A stretch of DNA of 64,000 nt from Microbacterium enclense (GTDB lineage Bacteria > Actinomycetota > Actinomycetes > Actinomycetales > Microbacteriaceae): assembly GCF_001456955.1 (NCBI RefSeq), contig NZ_KQ758474.1:49426-113425 (forward strand), given 5' to 3'. Below, one piece after another: positions 43,846 to 51,222 of this stretch; positions within the stretch are counted from its first letter, which is position 1, and each line of letters starts with the position of its first letter. Under the pieces are notes generated by a model, which was not told where the DNA came from, did no database searches, and saw only the letters and a program-made list of their open reading frames with translations. The position numbers were made by a program, and so were the translations under genes.

Positions 43846-44604
43846 TCACCGGTAGTACACCGCCAGCGGGTAGGGCCCGTCCCGACGCACCTCGACCGGC
43901 GTGCCGAACACCTCTTCGAGCGTCGTCGACGTCATGAGATCGCCCGGCGTGCCGACGTGCACCACCCGCCCCTCCGAGAGGGCCACGATCCGATCGGCGT
44001 AGGCGGCGGCGAAGTTGATGTCGTGCACCACGATGACGATCGTCTTGCCCAGTTCGTCGGCCGCGCGGCGCAGCTGACCCATCATCGCCACCGCGTGCTT
44101 CATGTCGAGGTTGTTCAACGGTTCGTCGAGCAGGATGCAATCGGTGTCCTGGGCGAGCACCATCGCGACGTACGCGCGCTGTCGCTGACCGCCCGAGAGC
44201 TGGTCGAGGTAGCGCCCCGACAGCTCCGTGAGGTCGAGGAACGCGATGGCCTCGTCGATCTTCACGTGGTCGTCGGCGGTCAGGCGCCCCTGCGAGTGGG
44301 GGAAGCGCCCGAAGCCGACGAGCTCGCGCACGGTGAGACGGGTGACGAAATGGTTCTCCTGCCGCAGGATCGACACGATCCTCGCCAGGGTCCGGCCGGG
44401 AGTCGTGGTCACGTCGTGTCCGCCGACGGTGACGCGGCCCGCGGTCGCGGTGGTCAGGCGTCCGATGATCGTCAGGAGCGTCGACTTGCCGGCCCCGTTC
44501 GGCCCGACCAGTGCCGTCACCCCGCCCGACGGGATGTCGAGGGTGACGGGACCGAGCACGGTGAGGTCGCCGTAGGTCATGGTGACGTCGGTGAGCGAGA
44601 TCAC
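43846..44604 (-). CDS. Iron-siderophore ABC transporter ATPase
   Basis: 252 residues from a GTG in GTGA overlap with the permease. All ATPase motifs are intact: GPNGAGKST (Walker A), LRQENHFVTRLTVRELVGFGRFPHSQGR (Q loop and FecE-type segment), LSGGQRQRAYVAMVLAQ, CILLDEPLNNLD and VHDINFAAAYAD. It energises the FecCD permeases encoded upstream. Confidence 0.95.
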   Translation of the reverse strand: MISLTDVTMTYGDLTVLGPVTLDIPSGGVTALVGPNGAGKSTLLTIIGRLTTATAGRVTVGGHDVTTTPGRTLARIVSILRQENHFVTRLTVRELVGFGRFPHSQGRLTADDHVKIDEAIAFLDLTELSGRYLDQLSGGQRQRAYVAMVLAQDTDCILLDEPLNNLDMKHAVAMMGQLRRAADELGKTIVIVVHDINFAAAYADRIVALSEGRVVHVGTPGDLMTSTTLEEVFGTPVEVRRDGPYPLAVYYR

Positions 44605-45617
44605 AGGCTGCCCTTTCGAAGCAGGTAGACGAGGAAGAAGACGCCGCCGACGAACTCGATGATGATCGAGAGCATCCCGGCCGCGTAGAACACGTGCCGC
44701 AGCACGAAGTACCCCGCGAGCAGTGTCGCCATGCCCAGAAGCGCCGCGAAGGGCAGCACGACACGATGCTGCGACGACCCCGCCAGCTGATAGGCGAGGG
44801 TCGCGACGAGGAAGCCGAAGAACGTCATCGGTCCGACCATGGTGGTCGACACCGAGATGAGCACGGCGACCAGCACGAGCATGCCGATGACCTCCCGCCG
44901 GTACGACAGCCCCAGGTTGAGGGAAGCCTCCCGACCGAGGGCGAGCACGTCGAGTCGGTGCCGCGCGCGCCAGACCACCGCGAGCACCGCCGCGACGACG
45001 AGCGCCGCCCAGGGGAGGTATTCGGCATCCGAATTCGAGAGGTTGCCGAACAGGCGTGCCGACAGGATGTCGAAGTCGCTGGGGGTGAGCAGGCGCTGCA
45101 TGACGGTTGAGAGCGAGCCGAATCCGACGCCCAGCACCACGCCCACGAGCAGCATCACGTGCAGGTTGCCGCGGCGGCCCGCGAACAGCCACCCGTACAG
45201 CAGGGTCGCGAAGCCCACCATCAGCGCACTCTGCACGGCGACTTTCAGCAGGCCGTCGGTCGCCGAGAGCGCGGCGCTGCCGAAGAAGAACACCAGCGCG
45301 GTCTGCATGACGACGTAGAGCGCGTCGAAGCCCATGATCGACGGGGTCAGGATGCGGTTCGCCGTCGCGGTGTGGAACAGCACGGTCGCCACGGCCTGAC
45401 AGCACGCGACGAGCGCGATCGTCGCGACGCTGACCACGCGCAGATTCACCGCGAGCCAGAACGCGCGCGAGCCCGGCTCCCCGGGCACGTTCCAGGTCAA
45501 CACGCCCACGGCCGCGACCACGACGACGAGGGCCAGGATGCCGAAGCGCACCGCGATCCGTGGACGACGGGTCGCGAGAGTCGGCGCGGAGCGGGTCAGG
45601 GTGTCAGCCACGGGCAC
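44601..45617 (-). CDS. Iron-siderophore ABC permease (FecCD family)
   Basis: 338 residues with about nine or ten helices. FecCD features are AVATVLFHTATANRILTPSIMGFDALYVVMQ and ASLNLGLSYRREVIGMLVLVAVLISVSTTMVGPMTFFGFL. It overlaps the other permease gene by 14 bp and the ATPase by 4 bp. The two permeases probably form a heterodimer. Confidence 0.94.
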   Translation of the reverse strand: MPVADTLTRSAPTLATRRPRIAVRFGILALVVVVAAVGVLTWNVPGEPGSRAFWLAVNLRVVSVATIALVACCQAVATVLFHTATANRILTPSIMGFDALYVVMQTALVFFFGSAALSATDGLLKVAVQSALMVGFATLLYGWLFAGRRGNLHVMLLVGVVLGVGFGSLSTVMQRLLTPSDFDILSARLFGNLSNSDAEYLPWAALVVAAVLAVVWRARHRLDVLALGREASLNLGLSYRREVIGMLVLVAVLISVSTTMVGPMTFFGFLVATLAYQLAGSSQHRVVLPFAALLGMATLLAGYFVLRHVFYAAGMLSIIIEFVGGVFFLVYLLRKGSL

Positions 45618-46563
45618 GCATCCTCAACAGCAGGGTGATGAACACGGCGGAGCCGACGACCCCGAGGATCATCGAGACGGGGACCTCGAACGGCATCCGG
45701 ATGACGCGTCCGACGATGTCGCAGACGACGACGATCGCCACACCCCCGAGGCACACCCAGGGGAGATTCGCGCGGGCGTTGTCGCCCCGCCACATCGACA
45801 CCAGGTTGGGCACCACCAGCCCCAGGAAGGGCAGGAAGCCCACGACCACCGTCGTGACCCCCGTCGCGACGGCGACGAGGGCTGTTCCCACGAGCAGGAC
45901 GCGCGTGTGGTCGAGCCCGACCGAGGTGGCGATGTCACGGCCGAGTCCGGCGACGGTGATGCGGTCGGCGTACAGGAACACCAGCAGCACGACGATCGCG
46001 ACGACCCACAGCACCTCGTAGCGTCCGCGGACGATGGAGGTGAAACTGCCCATGAACCAGGTGCCGAGCATCTGCAGCGAGTTCGTGGACACGGCCAGGT
46101 AGGTGGTGAACGCCGAGACCACGGCTCCGAGCATGATGCCGATCAGCGGCACGACCAGCGAGGAGCGCAGCGAGATGCGCTGCAGGATGCCGATGAACAC
46201 CATCGTGCCGGCGAAGGCGGCGACGGATGCCACGATCATCCGCACCGGCAAGGATGCCGTGGGAACGAGCAGCACCGTCACCAGCAGCCCGAGCGCCGCC
46301 CACTCGGAGGTTCCGGTGGTGGAGGGCTCGACGAAACGGTTCTGCGTGAGCAGCTGCATGATGAGGCCCGAGACGGCCATCGCGCAGCCGGCGAGCACGA
46401 GCGCGACCGTGCGCGGCACGCGCGAGATGAGGAACATCTCGCCGCCGAAGTCGTCGGCGGTCAGGTCGTAGGCGCCGACGAACAGCGACAGGATGACGAG
46501 GGCTGCGACGCCGATGCCCGCAGCGGGCAGCGCGACCCGAGGTCGAAGGACGGTCTGTCTCAT
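45604..46563 (-). CDS. Iron-siderophore ABC permease (FecCD family)
   Basis: 319 residues from the ATG at 46563 (GGAGAGAGGG upstream). SRVPRTVALVLAGCAMAVSGLIMQLLTQNRFVEPSTTGTSEWAALGLLV and VGFLPFLGLVVPNLVSMWRGDNAR are classic FecCD motifs. The longer frame to 46884 overlaps the binding-protein gene. It follows a hairpin repeat that separates it from the binding-protein gene. Confidence 0.95.
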   Translation of the reverse strand: MRQTVLRPRVALPAAGIGVAALVILSLFVGAYDLTADDFGGEMFLISRVPRTVALVLAGCAMAVSGLIMQLLTQNRFVEPSTTGTSEWAALGLLVTVLLVPTASLPVRMIVASVAAFAGTMVFIGILQRISLRSSLVVPLIGIMLGAVVSAFTTYLAVSTNSLQMLGTWFMGSFTSIVRGRYEVLWVVAIVVLLVFLYADRITVAGLGRDIATSVGLDHTRVLLVGTALVAVATGVTTVVVGFLPFLGLVVPNLVSMWRGDNARANLPWVCLGGVAIVVVCDIVGRVIRMPFEVPVSMILGVVGSAVFITLLLRMRARG

Positions 46564-46591
46564 GGCATCCCTCTCTCCCCTCCTCGCTCGA

Positions 46592-46654
46592 GCGTGAGGG
46601 GTCGATTCCTGTCGCCTGGGTCGAGCCCCGGCGACAAGTTCTGACCCCTCACGC
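46592..46654. repeat. 25-nt inverted repeat (REP/MITE-like hairpin) between binding-protein and permease genes
   Basis: Arms 46592-46616 and 46630-46654 match at 20 of 25 positions, with outer GCGTGAGGGGTC and inner TGTCGCC blocks perfect, and a 13-nt loop. It may be a mobile intergenic repeat and may also trim or stabilise the transcript so that the binding protein is made in excess. Confidence 0.65.
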
Positions 46655-46673
46655 GCGCGCGGCGGAGGCGTGG

Positions 46674-47642
46674 TCAGGAGGCGAAGGCCTCGGCGGCCGA
46701 GCGGTACAGCTTCGTGTAGGCCTGGATGCCCTCGTCGAGGTAGAAGCTGCCGTCGAGGTAGACGATCTGGTTCTTCTGCACGGCGGGGACGTTCTTCAGC
46801 GCCTCGGCGTTCTCGACGAGCTCCTTCGCCGAGACGTAGCCGTCTTCGCCGAACATCGCGTCGCGGTCGAGCACGAAGAGCCACTCGGGGTTCGCCGCAG
46901 CGATCGCCTCGACGCTGATGTCATCGCCGTGCGAGGCGTCTTCGGCGGCGCGCTCGAGCGCGGGAGTGAGCCCCAGCGTCGGGAACAGCACGCCGACGCC
47001 TCGACCCTCTCCGGGGGCGGCGTAGGCGATCTTGCCACCCGAGGTGATCAGGCCCATCACGGTCTGCGAGGGGTCGTAAGCGGCCTTCGCGTCGGCGATC
47101 GCGGCATCCAGGTCGGCGTTCAACGTCGCCGCCTCGTCGTTCTTGTCGAAGACCTGGCCGAGGATCGTCGTCTGGCGCTTGAGCTCGGACGTGTGCTCCT
47201 CGCCGTCGCGCGGGCTCGTCTCGATCGTCGCCGGCTGGATCTCCTTCAGCTGGTCGTAGAGCTCGCGGAAGCGGTAGCCGCCGACGATGAGGTCGGGCTC
47301 CGCGGCGAGGATGTTCTCGATGTTCGGCTCGCGGTGCAGGCCCGCGTCGAGCACCTCGTCGCCGCCCGAGAGCGAGGGCCACAGGTCGTACATCAGCGGC
47401 TTCGGGGCGGCGACGAGCTTCACGCCCCAGTCGTTCAGCGTCTGGAAGGTCGTGTTGTCGAGGGCGACGACGCGCTCGGGAGCGACGGGCACCTCGATCG
47501 AGCCGTGGTTGTCTTCGACGGTGACGGTCGTCGCCGCGGCGGGCTCGTCGACCGGGGCGGCGGCGGTCCCGGCGCACCCGCTGAGGGCGAGAGCGGCTAC
47601 CAGCGAGGCGGCGGCGAGGGGACGGATCAGGCGGGTTCTCAT
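46674..47642 (-). CDS. Siderophore-binding lipoprotein (FepB/FhuD-type)
   Basis: 322 residues from the ATG at 47642 (GGAGAG upstream). Lipobox LSGC with C23. The periplasmic-binding type III pattern is clear: VEVP-like SIEVPVAPERVVALDNTTFQTLNDWGVKLVAAP, EPNIENILAAEPDLIVGG, LFPTLGLTPALE and KNVPAVQKNQIVYLDG. It is anchored outside the membrane and delivers ferric siderophore to the FecCD permeases. The DtxR box lies 63 bp upstream. Confidence 0.95.
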   Translation of the reverse strand: MRTRLIRPLAAASLVAALALSGCAGTAAAPVDEPAAATTVTVEDNHGSIEVPVAPERVVALDNTTFQTLNDWGVKLVAAPKPLMYDLWPSLSGGDEVLDAGLHREPNIENILAAEPDLIVGGYRFRELYDQLKEIQPATIETSPRDGEEHTSELKRQTTILGQVFDKNDEAATLNADLDAAIADAKAAYDPSQTVMGLITSGGKIAYAAPGEGRGVGVLFPTLGLTPALERAAEDASHGDDISVEAIAAANPEWLFVLDRDAMFGEDGYVSAKELVENAEALKNVPAVQKNQIVYLDGSFYLDEGIQAYTKLYRSAAEAFAS

Positions 47643-47704
47643 GCGAATCTCTCCAGTGCTGTGTGCGAGTCGAGCGGCCGCAGGGGATGGCGACGCCCGG
47701 TTTG

Positions 47705-47723
47705 TGAGGTTAGCCTTACCTAC
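47705..47723. promoter_or_regulatory. DtxR/IdeR iron box between divergent siderophore genes
   Basis: TGAGGTTAGCCTTACCTAC agrees with the 19-bp DtxR/IdeR consensus TWAGGTWAGSCTWACCTWA at 17 of 19 positions. It ends immediately before the GTG of the plus-strand siderophore-interacting protein and contains that gene's likely -10 (TAGCCT, 47711-47716). It probably represses both divergent units when iron is sufficient. Confidence 0.88.
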
Positions 47724-48500
47724 GTGACATTGTCGAACCCGCGCCTCGCCGCCCGCCTCGAACCCCGCCGCCACGACCTGGTCTTCCGCTCGGCGGCCCT
47801 CGCCGCCCGGACGTTCCTCACACCGTCGTACGTGCGCCTTCGGGTCGAGGGCCCCGAGCTGCGGGGGTTCGACTCCCCCGGCGCCGACGACCACATCCGC
47901 GTGTTCTTCCCGACGGAGCCCGTTCGCGACCTCCGAGAGGCCCCGAACCGGGAGTACACACCGGTGAGCTGGGATGCCGAGGCGGGCTGGCTCGACATCG
48001 ACGTCGCGCTGCACGGGGCCGGTGTCGGCAGCCGGTGGGCGGCATCCGCTCCCCTGGGCGCACCGGTCGGCGTCGGCGGCCCGCGTGGATCGATGGTGCT
48101 CGTCGGCCGCCCCGATGCCTGGCTCTTGGCGGGAGATGAGACCGCGGTCCCGGCGATCCGCCGATTTGCCGCGGCGATGGACGACGACGCGGTCGGGCGC
48201 ATCGCGATCGAGGTCCCGGATGCCGCGCACGACCTGCCCGTCGCCGGTCCCCCGGGCGTCGAGGTGGTGCAGCTGCACCGCGGCGAGCGCCCCGCCGGCG
48301 AGGAGCTCGCCGACTGGCTCGATGCGCTCGACGTGGAGGAACGACCGGACGGGTGCGTCTTCGGCTTCGTCGCCGCCGAGCAGTCCGTCGTGCGCTCCGG
48401 TCGCGCGCTGCTGCTCGACCGCTGGACGGGTGATCCCGCCGCCACGGTCGTGAAGGGGTATTGGAAGCGCGGCACTGCGGAGTACCACGCGCCGCACTAG
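47724..48500 (+). CDS. Siderophore-interacting flavoprotein (SIP family)
   Basis: 258 residues from the GTG at 47724. FAD site REYTPVSWDAE (near 74), WLLAGDETAVPAIRRF (near 132) and the C-terminal VVKGYWKRGTAEYH are SIP hallmarks. It probably reduces ferric siderophore. TAGCCT lies 7 nt before the GTG with no ribosome site, so it is leaderless and its start codon abuts the iron box. The longer frame from 46929 is a shadow of the binding-protein gene. Confidence 0.93.
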   Translation: MTLSNPRLAARLEPRRHDLVFRSAALAARTFLTPSYVRLRVEGPELRGFDSPGADDHIRVFFPTEPVRDLREAPNREYTPVSWDAEAGWLDIDVALHGAGVGSRWAASAPLGAPVGVGGPRGSMVLVGRPDAWLLAGDETAVPAIRRFAAAMDDDAVGRIAIEVPDAAHDLPVAGPPGVEVVQLHRGERPAGEELADWLDALDVEERPDGCVFGFVAAEQSVVRSGRALLLDRWTGDPAATVVKGYWKRGTAEYHAPH

Positions 48501-48510
48501 GAGCGCCCGG

Positions 48511-49482
48511 TCAGCACCCTTCGTCGTCCGACAGGTACAGCGTGCACGTCGTGTCGTAGAAGTCGCCCGTCTCGCCCGCGGGGCGGAGCCCGATGCGCTC
48601 GGCGACCGCACCGGACGCCGTGTTCGCCGGGTCGGTCACCGCGATGACCCCGCGGATGCCATGATCACGGGCCAGCGTCAGGAGCGCGGCGGCCGCTTCG
48701 GTCGCGTACCCCGCGCCCCAGGCGTCGGGGTGGAAGTGCCAGCCGATCTCGATGCGCTCGGGTCGCCCGGCACCCGCTCCCGCCGACCACGGGATGCGCT
48801 TGAGCAACACCGATCCGAGGCGCCGGCCACCCGTCGTCTCGACGGCCCGGACACCGAGGATGCCGTCGGAGAGCCCCTGCCAACGGTCGAGCAGTGCGTC
48901 GACCTCGTCACGCTCGGTCATCACCTGGCCGCCGCTGAGATACCGGCGCACCTCGATGCGGCTGTACATGTCGAACAGGAACTCGCGGTCGTCGTCGGAT
49001 CGGGTCCACTCCCGCAGCACGAGACGATCGGTTGCAAGGCGGGTGCGGCGCATCGGCACGTGCGGAATGCCGTCCTCGGCGAACGGCGGCCCCGACACGA
49101 CGAAACCGAATCGCGCGTACCAGCTCGCGAGGTGCGCCTGGGCGTCGAGCAGGATCGGGATGCCGGGGGCCTCGGCATCCAACACCTCGATCGCCTCGCG
49201 CATCAGGTCGGCGGCGATGCCGCGGCCTCGCGCGTCGGGGGCGGTGGCGACGCGGCCGATGCGCGTGTTGTCGGGCTCGCGGAGGACGCGCAGGGTGGCG
49301 AGGACGGCGTCGCCCTCGCTCGCCCACATCAGCTCGGCCCCGGGCTCGATGTCGCGACCGTCGATCTCGGGGTAGGCGGCTCGCTGCTCGACGACGAAGA
49401 CCGTGACCCGCAGCCAGAGGATGCGGTAGAGGGTGCGAGGGTCGATCGCGGCGACGGGCGCCCGGTGCAGTGTGACGGCCAT
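48511..49482 (-). CDS. Tandem double-GNAT acetyltransferase (ElaA-like + RimJ-like)
   Basis: 323 residues from the ATG at 49482. The N-terminal domain (about 1-150) is ElaA-like: LYRILWLRVTVFVVEQRAAYPEIDG, and RIGRVATAPDARGRGIAADLM with the acetyl-CoA loop. The C-terminal domain (about 153-315) is RimJ/RimL-like: TDRLVLREWTRSDD, EIGWHFHPDAWGAGYATEAAAALL, NTASGAVAERIGLRPAGE. Fusion of two dissimilar GNAT domains suggests a two-step or regulated acetyltransferase. Confidence 0.9.
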   Translation of the reverse strand: MAVTLHRAPVAAIDPRTLYRILWLRVTVFVVEQRAAYPEIDGRDIEPGAELMWASEGDAVLATLRVLREPDNTRIGRVATAPDARGRGIAADLMREAIEVLDAEAPGIPILLDAQAHLASWYARFGFVVSGPPFAEDGIPHVPMRRTRLATDRLVLREWTRSDDDREFLFDMYSRIEVRRYLSGGQVMTERDEVDALLDRWQGLSDGILGVRAVETTGGRRLGSVLLKRIPWSAGAGAGRPERIEIGWHFHPDAWGAGYATEAAAALLTLARDHGIRGVIAVTDPANTASGAVAERIGLRPAGETGDFYDTTCTLYLSDDEGC

Positions 49483-49488
49483 CCTCCG

Positions 49489-49511
49489 ACCGTATCCCGG
49501 CACTCCGACAT
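49489..49511 (-). promoter_or_regulatory. PafBC/RecA-NDp-like leaderless promoter of the double-GNAT gene
   Basis: On the minus strand: ATGTCGGAG (49511-49503), 8-nt spacer, TACGGT (49494-49489), 6 nt, ATG at 49482. Confidence 0.68.
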
Positions 49512-49582
49512 CGCCGTCCCGGTGCATCCGTCGACACCGTGGACCGCTTACCGCAGCGGCGCCGAGCCGGGGACATCGACCG

Positions 49583-49605
49583 ATGTCGGAGGGGCACGCT
49601 AGCCT
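49583..49605 (+). promoter_or_regulatory. PafBC/RecA-NDp-like leaderless promoter of the DUF4287 gene
   Basis: ATGTCGGAG (49583-49591), 8-nt spacer, TAGCCT (49600-49605), 6 nt, ATG at 49612. Confidence 0.68.
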
Positions 49606-49611
49606 CCGGTC

Positions 49612-49902
49612 ATGTCCTTCCAGTCATACCTCGACAACATCGAAACCAAGACGGGGCTGACCCCGCGCCAGTTCCTCGCCCTCGCCGAGGAACGCGGCTT
49701 CGGCCCGGGAACGAAGGCCACGCCCATCCTCGAGTGGCTGAAGACCGACTACGACCTCGGTCGAGGTCACGGCATGGCGCTCGTGCACGTGATCACGAAG
49801 GGGCCGAAGATCGGCGACGCGCACGTCGGGAAGGCCGGTACGCACGGCGACAGAAGCGACACGCTCTGGCTCGACGGGGCGGCGAGCAACCCCGACCGCT
49901 GA
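49612..49902 (+). CDS. DUF4287 protein
   Basis: 96 residues: FQSYLDNIETKTGLTPRQFLALAEERGF, then TPILEWLKTDYDLGRGHGMALVHVITKG, the DUF4287 pattern. The helical unit resembles those found beside DUF5655 transport or nuclease-like proteins; function unknown. No ribosome site, consistent with a leaderless mRNA. Confidence 0.92.
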   Translation: MSFQSYLDNIETKTGLTPRQFLALAEERGFGPGTKATPILEWLKTDYDLGRGHGMALVHVITKGPKIGDAHVGKAGTHGDRSDTLWLDGAASNPDR

Positions 49903-49917
49903 TCCGCTCAGCGGGCG

Positions 49918-50535
49918 TCAGCCTGTCAGCGCACCGCCGAACCGGCGCGATGCGGCGACCTGCTCCGCCACGCGCCTCAGGGCGAGGATGAGCGGCTCCA
50001 CCAGGGCGGTGCCGAGCACGACGTAACGCACGGCATCCTCGATCGACGTCTCGGGAGTGGCCGCGAGCTCCTCCTCGGCGATGGCCGACAAGTGGGTGAG
50101 GTAGGCGTCCATGACACGGTCGGGAACCGTGAATGCGGCGCGGTCGAGCGCCGCGAGGGCCTGGGCGACGGCGGCGATCTGATCAGGAAAGCACTTCTCG
50201 ACGTCGCCGCCCATGCGTTCGAGCAGCGCGAGGGCCGCGGTGAGATCGATGTCGGCCGAGACCGCCGGGGTCACGGCGGCATTGGCCGCGCCCAGCAAGT
50301 CGTACGGGTTCTCGGGCGGCTCCTCCAGCACGCCGATCACCTTGCGCACCCCCGCGATACCGACGCCGGCGTCGACGAGAGCGCGGATCACCCCGAGCCG
50401 CTGCACGTGCGCCACGCCGTACGAAGCCTGGGTGGGCGAGGTGCGCGCGCCCTCCGGCAGGAGCTTCTCGCGCAGGTAGTACTTGATGGTGGCGACGGGC
50501 ACCCCGCTCGCCGCTGACAATTCGGAGATCCGCAC
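49918..50535 (-). CDS. MerR-family transcriptional regulator
   Basis: 205 residues from the GTG at 50535, chosen because AAGGGG lies 5 nt upstream; the GTG at 50541 would sit on it. The N-terminal winged helix RISELSAASGVPVATIKYYLREKLLPEG and wing TSPTQASYGVAHVQRLGVIRAL are MerR-type. The remaining about 130 residues are helical and may bind a ligand. No conserved metal cysteines are seen. It is divergent from the DUF4188 gene, and nested operators lie between. Confidence 0.92.
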   Translation of the reverse strand: MRISELSAASGVPVATIKYYLREKLLPEGARTSPTQASYGVAHVQRLGVIRALVDAGVGIAGVRKVIGVLEEPPENPYDLLGAANAAVTPAVSADIDLTAALALLERMGGDVEKCFPDQIAAVAQALAALDRAAFTVPDRVMDAYLTHLSAIAEEELAATPETSIEDAVRYVVLGTALVEPLILALRRVAEQVAASRRFGGALTG

Positions 50536-50550
50536 CTGCACCCCTTGACT

Positions 50551-50590
50551 CGATAGCAAGACTATCCAACACTGGATAGCATCACTATCG
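50551..50590. promoter_or_regulatory. Nested MerR operator (two repeats within a 40-bp palindrome)
   Basis: GATAGCAAGACTATC (50552-50566) and GATAGCATCACTATC (50575-50589) are 23-bp-period direct repeats, each with GATAG/CTATC arms. Between their inner arms lies the 18-bp palindrome CTATCCAACACTGGATAG (50562-50579). TTGACT at 50545-50550 may be a -35 for the DUF4188 gene. Confidence 0.75.
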
Positions 50591-50604
50591 AGCGAGGACA
50601 CCCC

Positions 50605-51108
50605 ATGGCATCCATCAATCCGGGTCGCATGACTCACCGCTACGACGGCGAGCTCGTCGTCTTCCATATCGGCATGACGATCAACAAGTGGTGGCGGCCC
50701 GACCAGTGGATGCCGCCCATGGGCGACATGCCGCGGATGCTGCGCGAGCTGAGCGTCGACCGCGAATCCGGTCTGCTCGGCTTCACGATGCTGCTCGGCG
50801 CCCGCGGGCCCTACCTCGTGCAGTACTGGTCGTCGCTCGACAAGCTCTACGCCTACGCGTCGGCGCCCGACCAGGAGCACCGTCCCGCCTGGACGCGCTT
50901 CAACAAGCGGGCGCGCAAGGCGCCCGGCGCGGTCGGCATCTGGCACGAGACGCACCTCGTCGAGCGGGCCGAGAGCATCTACGTGGCGACCCCGCCCATG
51001 GGGCTTCCGAGGGTGACCGAGACCGTGCCGATCGCGTCGCGGCACGACCGGGCACGGGCACGTCTGGCGGACGGCGGGACGCGAAGCGGCGCGGGCCGGG
51101 GTGACTGA
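50605..51108 (+). CDS. DUF4188 monooxygenase-like protein
   Basis: 167 residues. VVFHIGMTINKWWRPDQWMPPMGDMPRMLREL and SLDKLYAYASAPDQEHRPAWTRFNKRARKAPGAVGIWHETHLVE are characteristic of DUF4188, a ferredoxin-like family related to haem-dependent aldoxime dehydratase/monooxygenase-like proteins. Histidines in PDQEH and IWHETH could bind haem. GAGGACACCCC precedes the ATG. A MerR-DUF4188 divergent pair suggests substrate-triggered expression. Confidence 0.88.
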   Translation: MASINPGRMTHRYDGELVVFHIGMTINKWWRPDQWMPPMGDMPRMLRELSVDRESGLLGFTMLLGARGPYLVQYWSSLDKLYAYASAPDQEHRPAWTRFNKRARKAPGAVGIWHETHLVERAESIYVATPPMGLPRVTETVPIASRHDRARARLADGGTRSGAGRGD

Positions 51109-51222
51109 CGGCCCGGTGAGGCGGTCCGGAGCAGCACCCTGACTTGGGGGGCACCGCGGTGAGGGGCCGGGATGCCTCCCGCCTCCGCAGCGGAACGCGC
51201 CCCGACCCCGCGGGAGCCTCAC

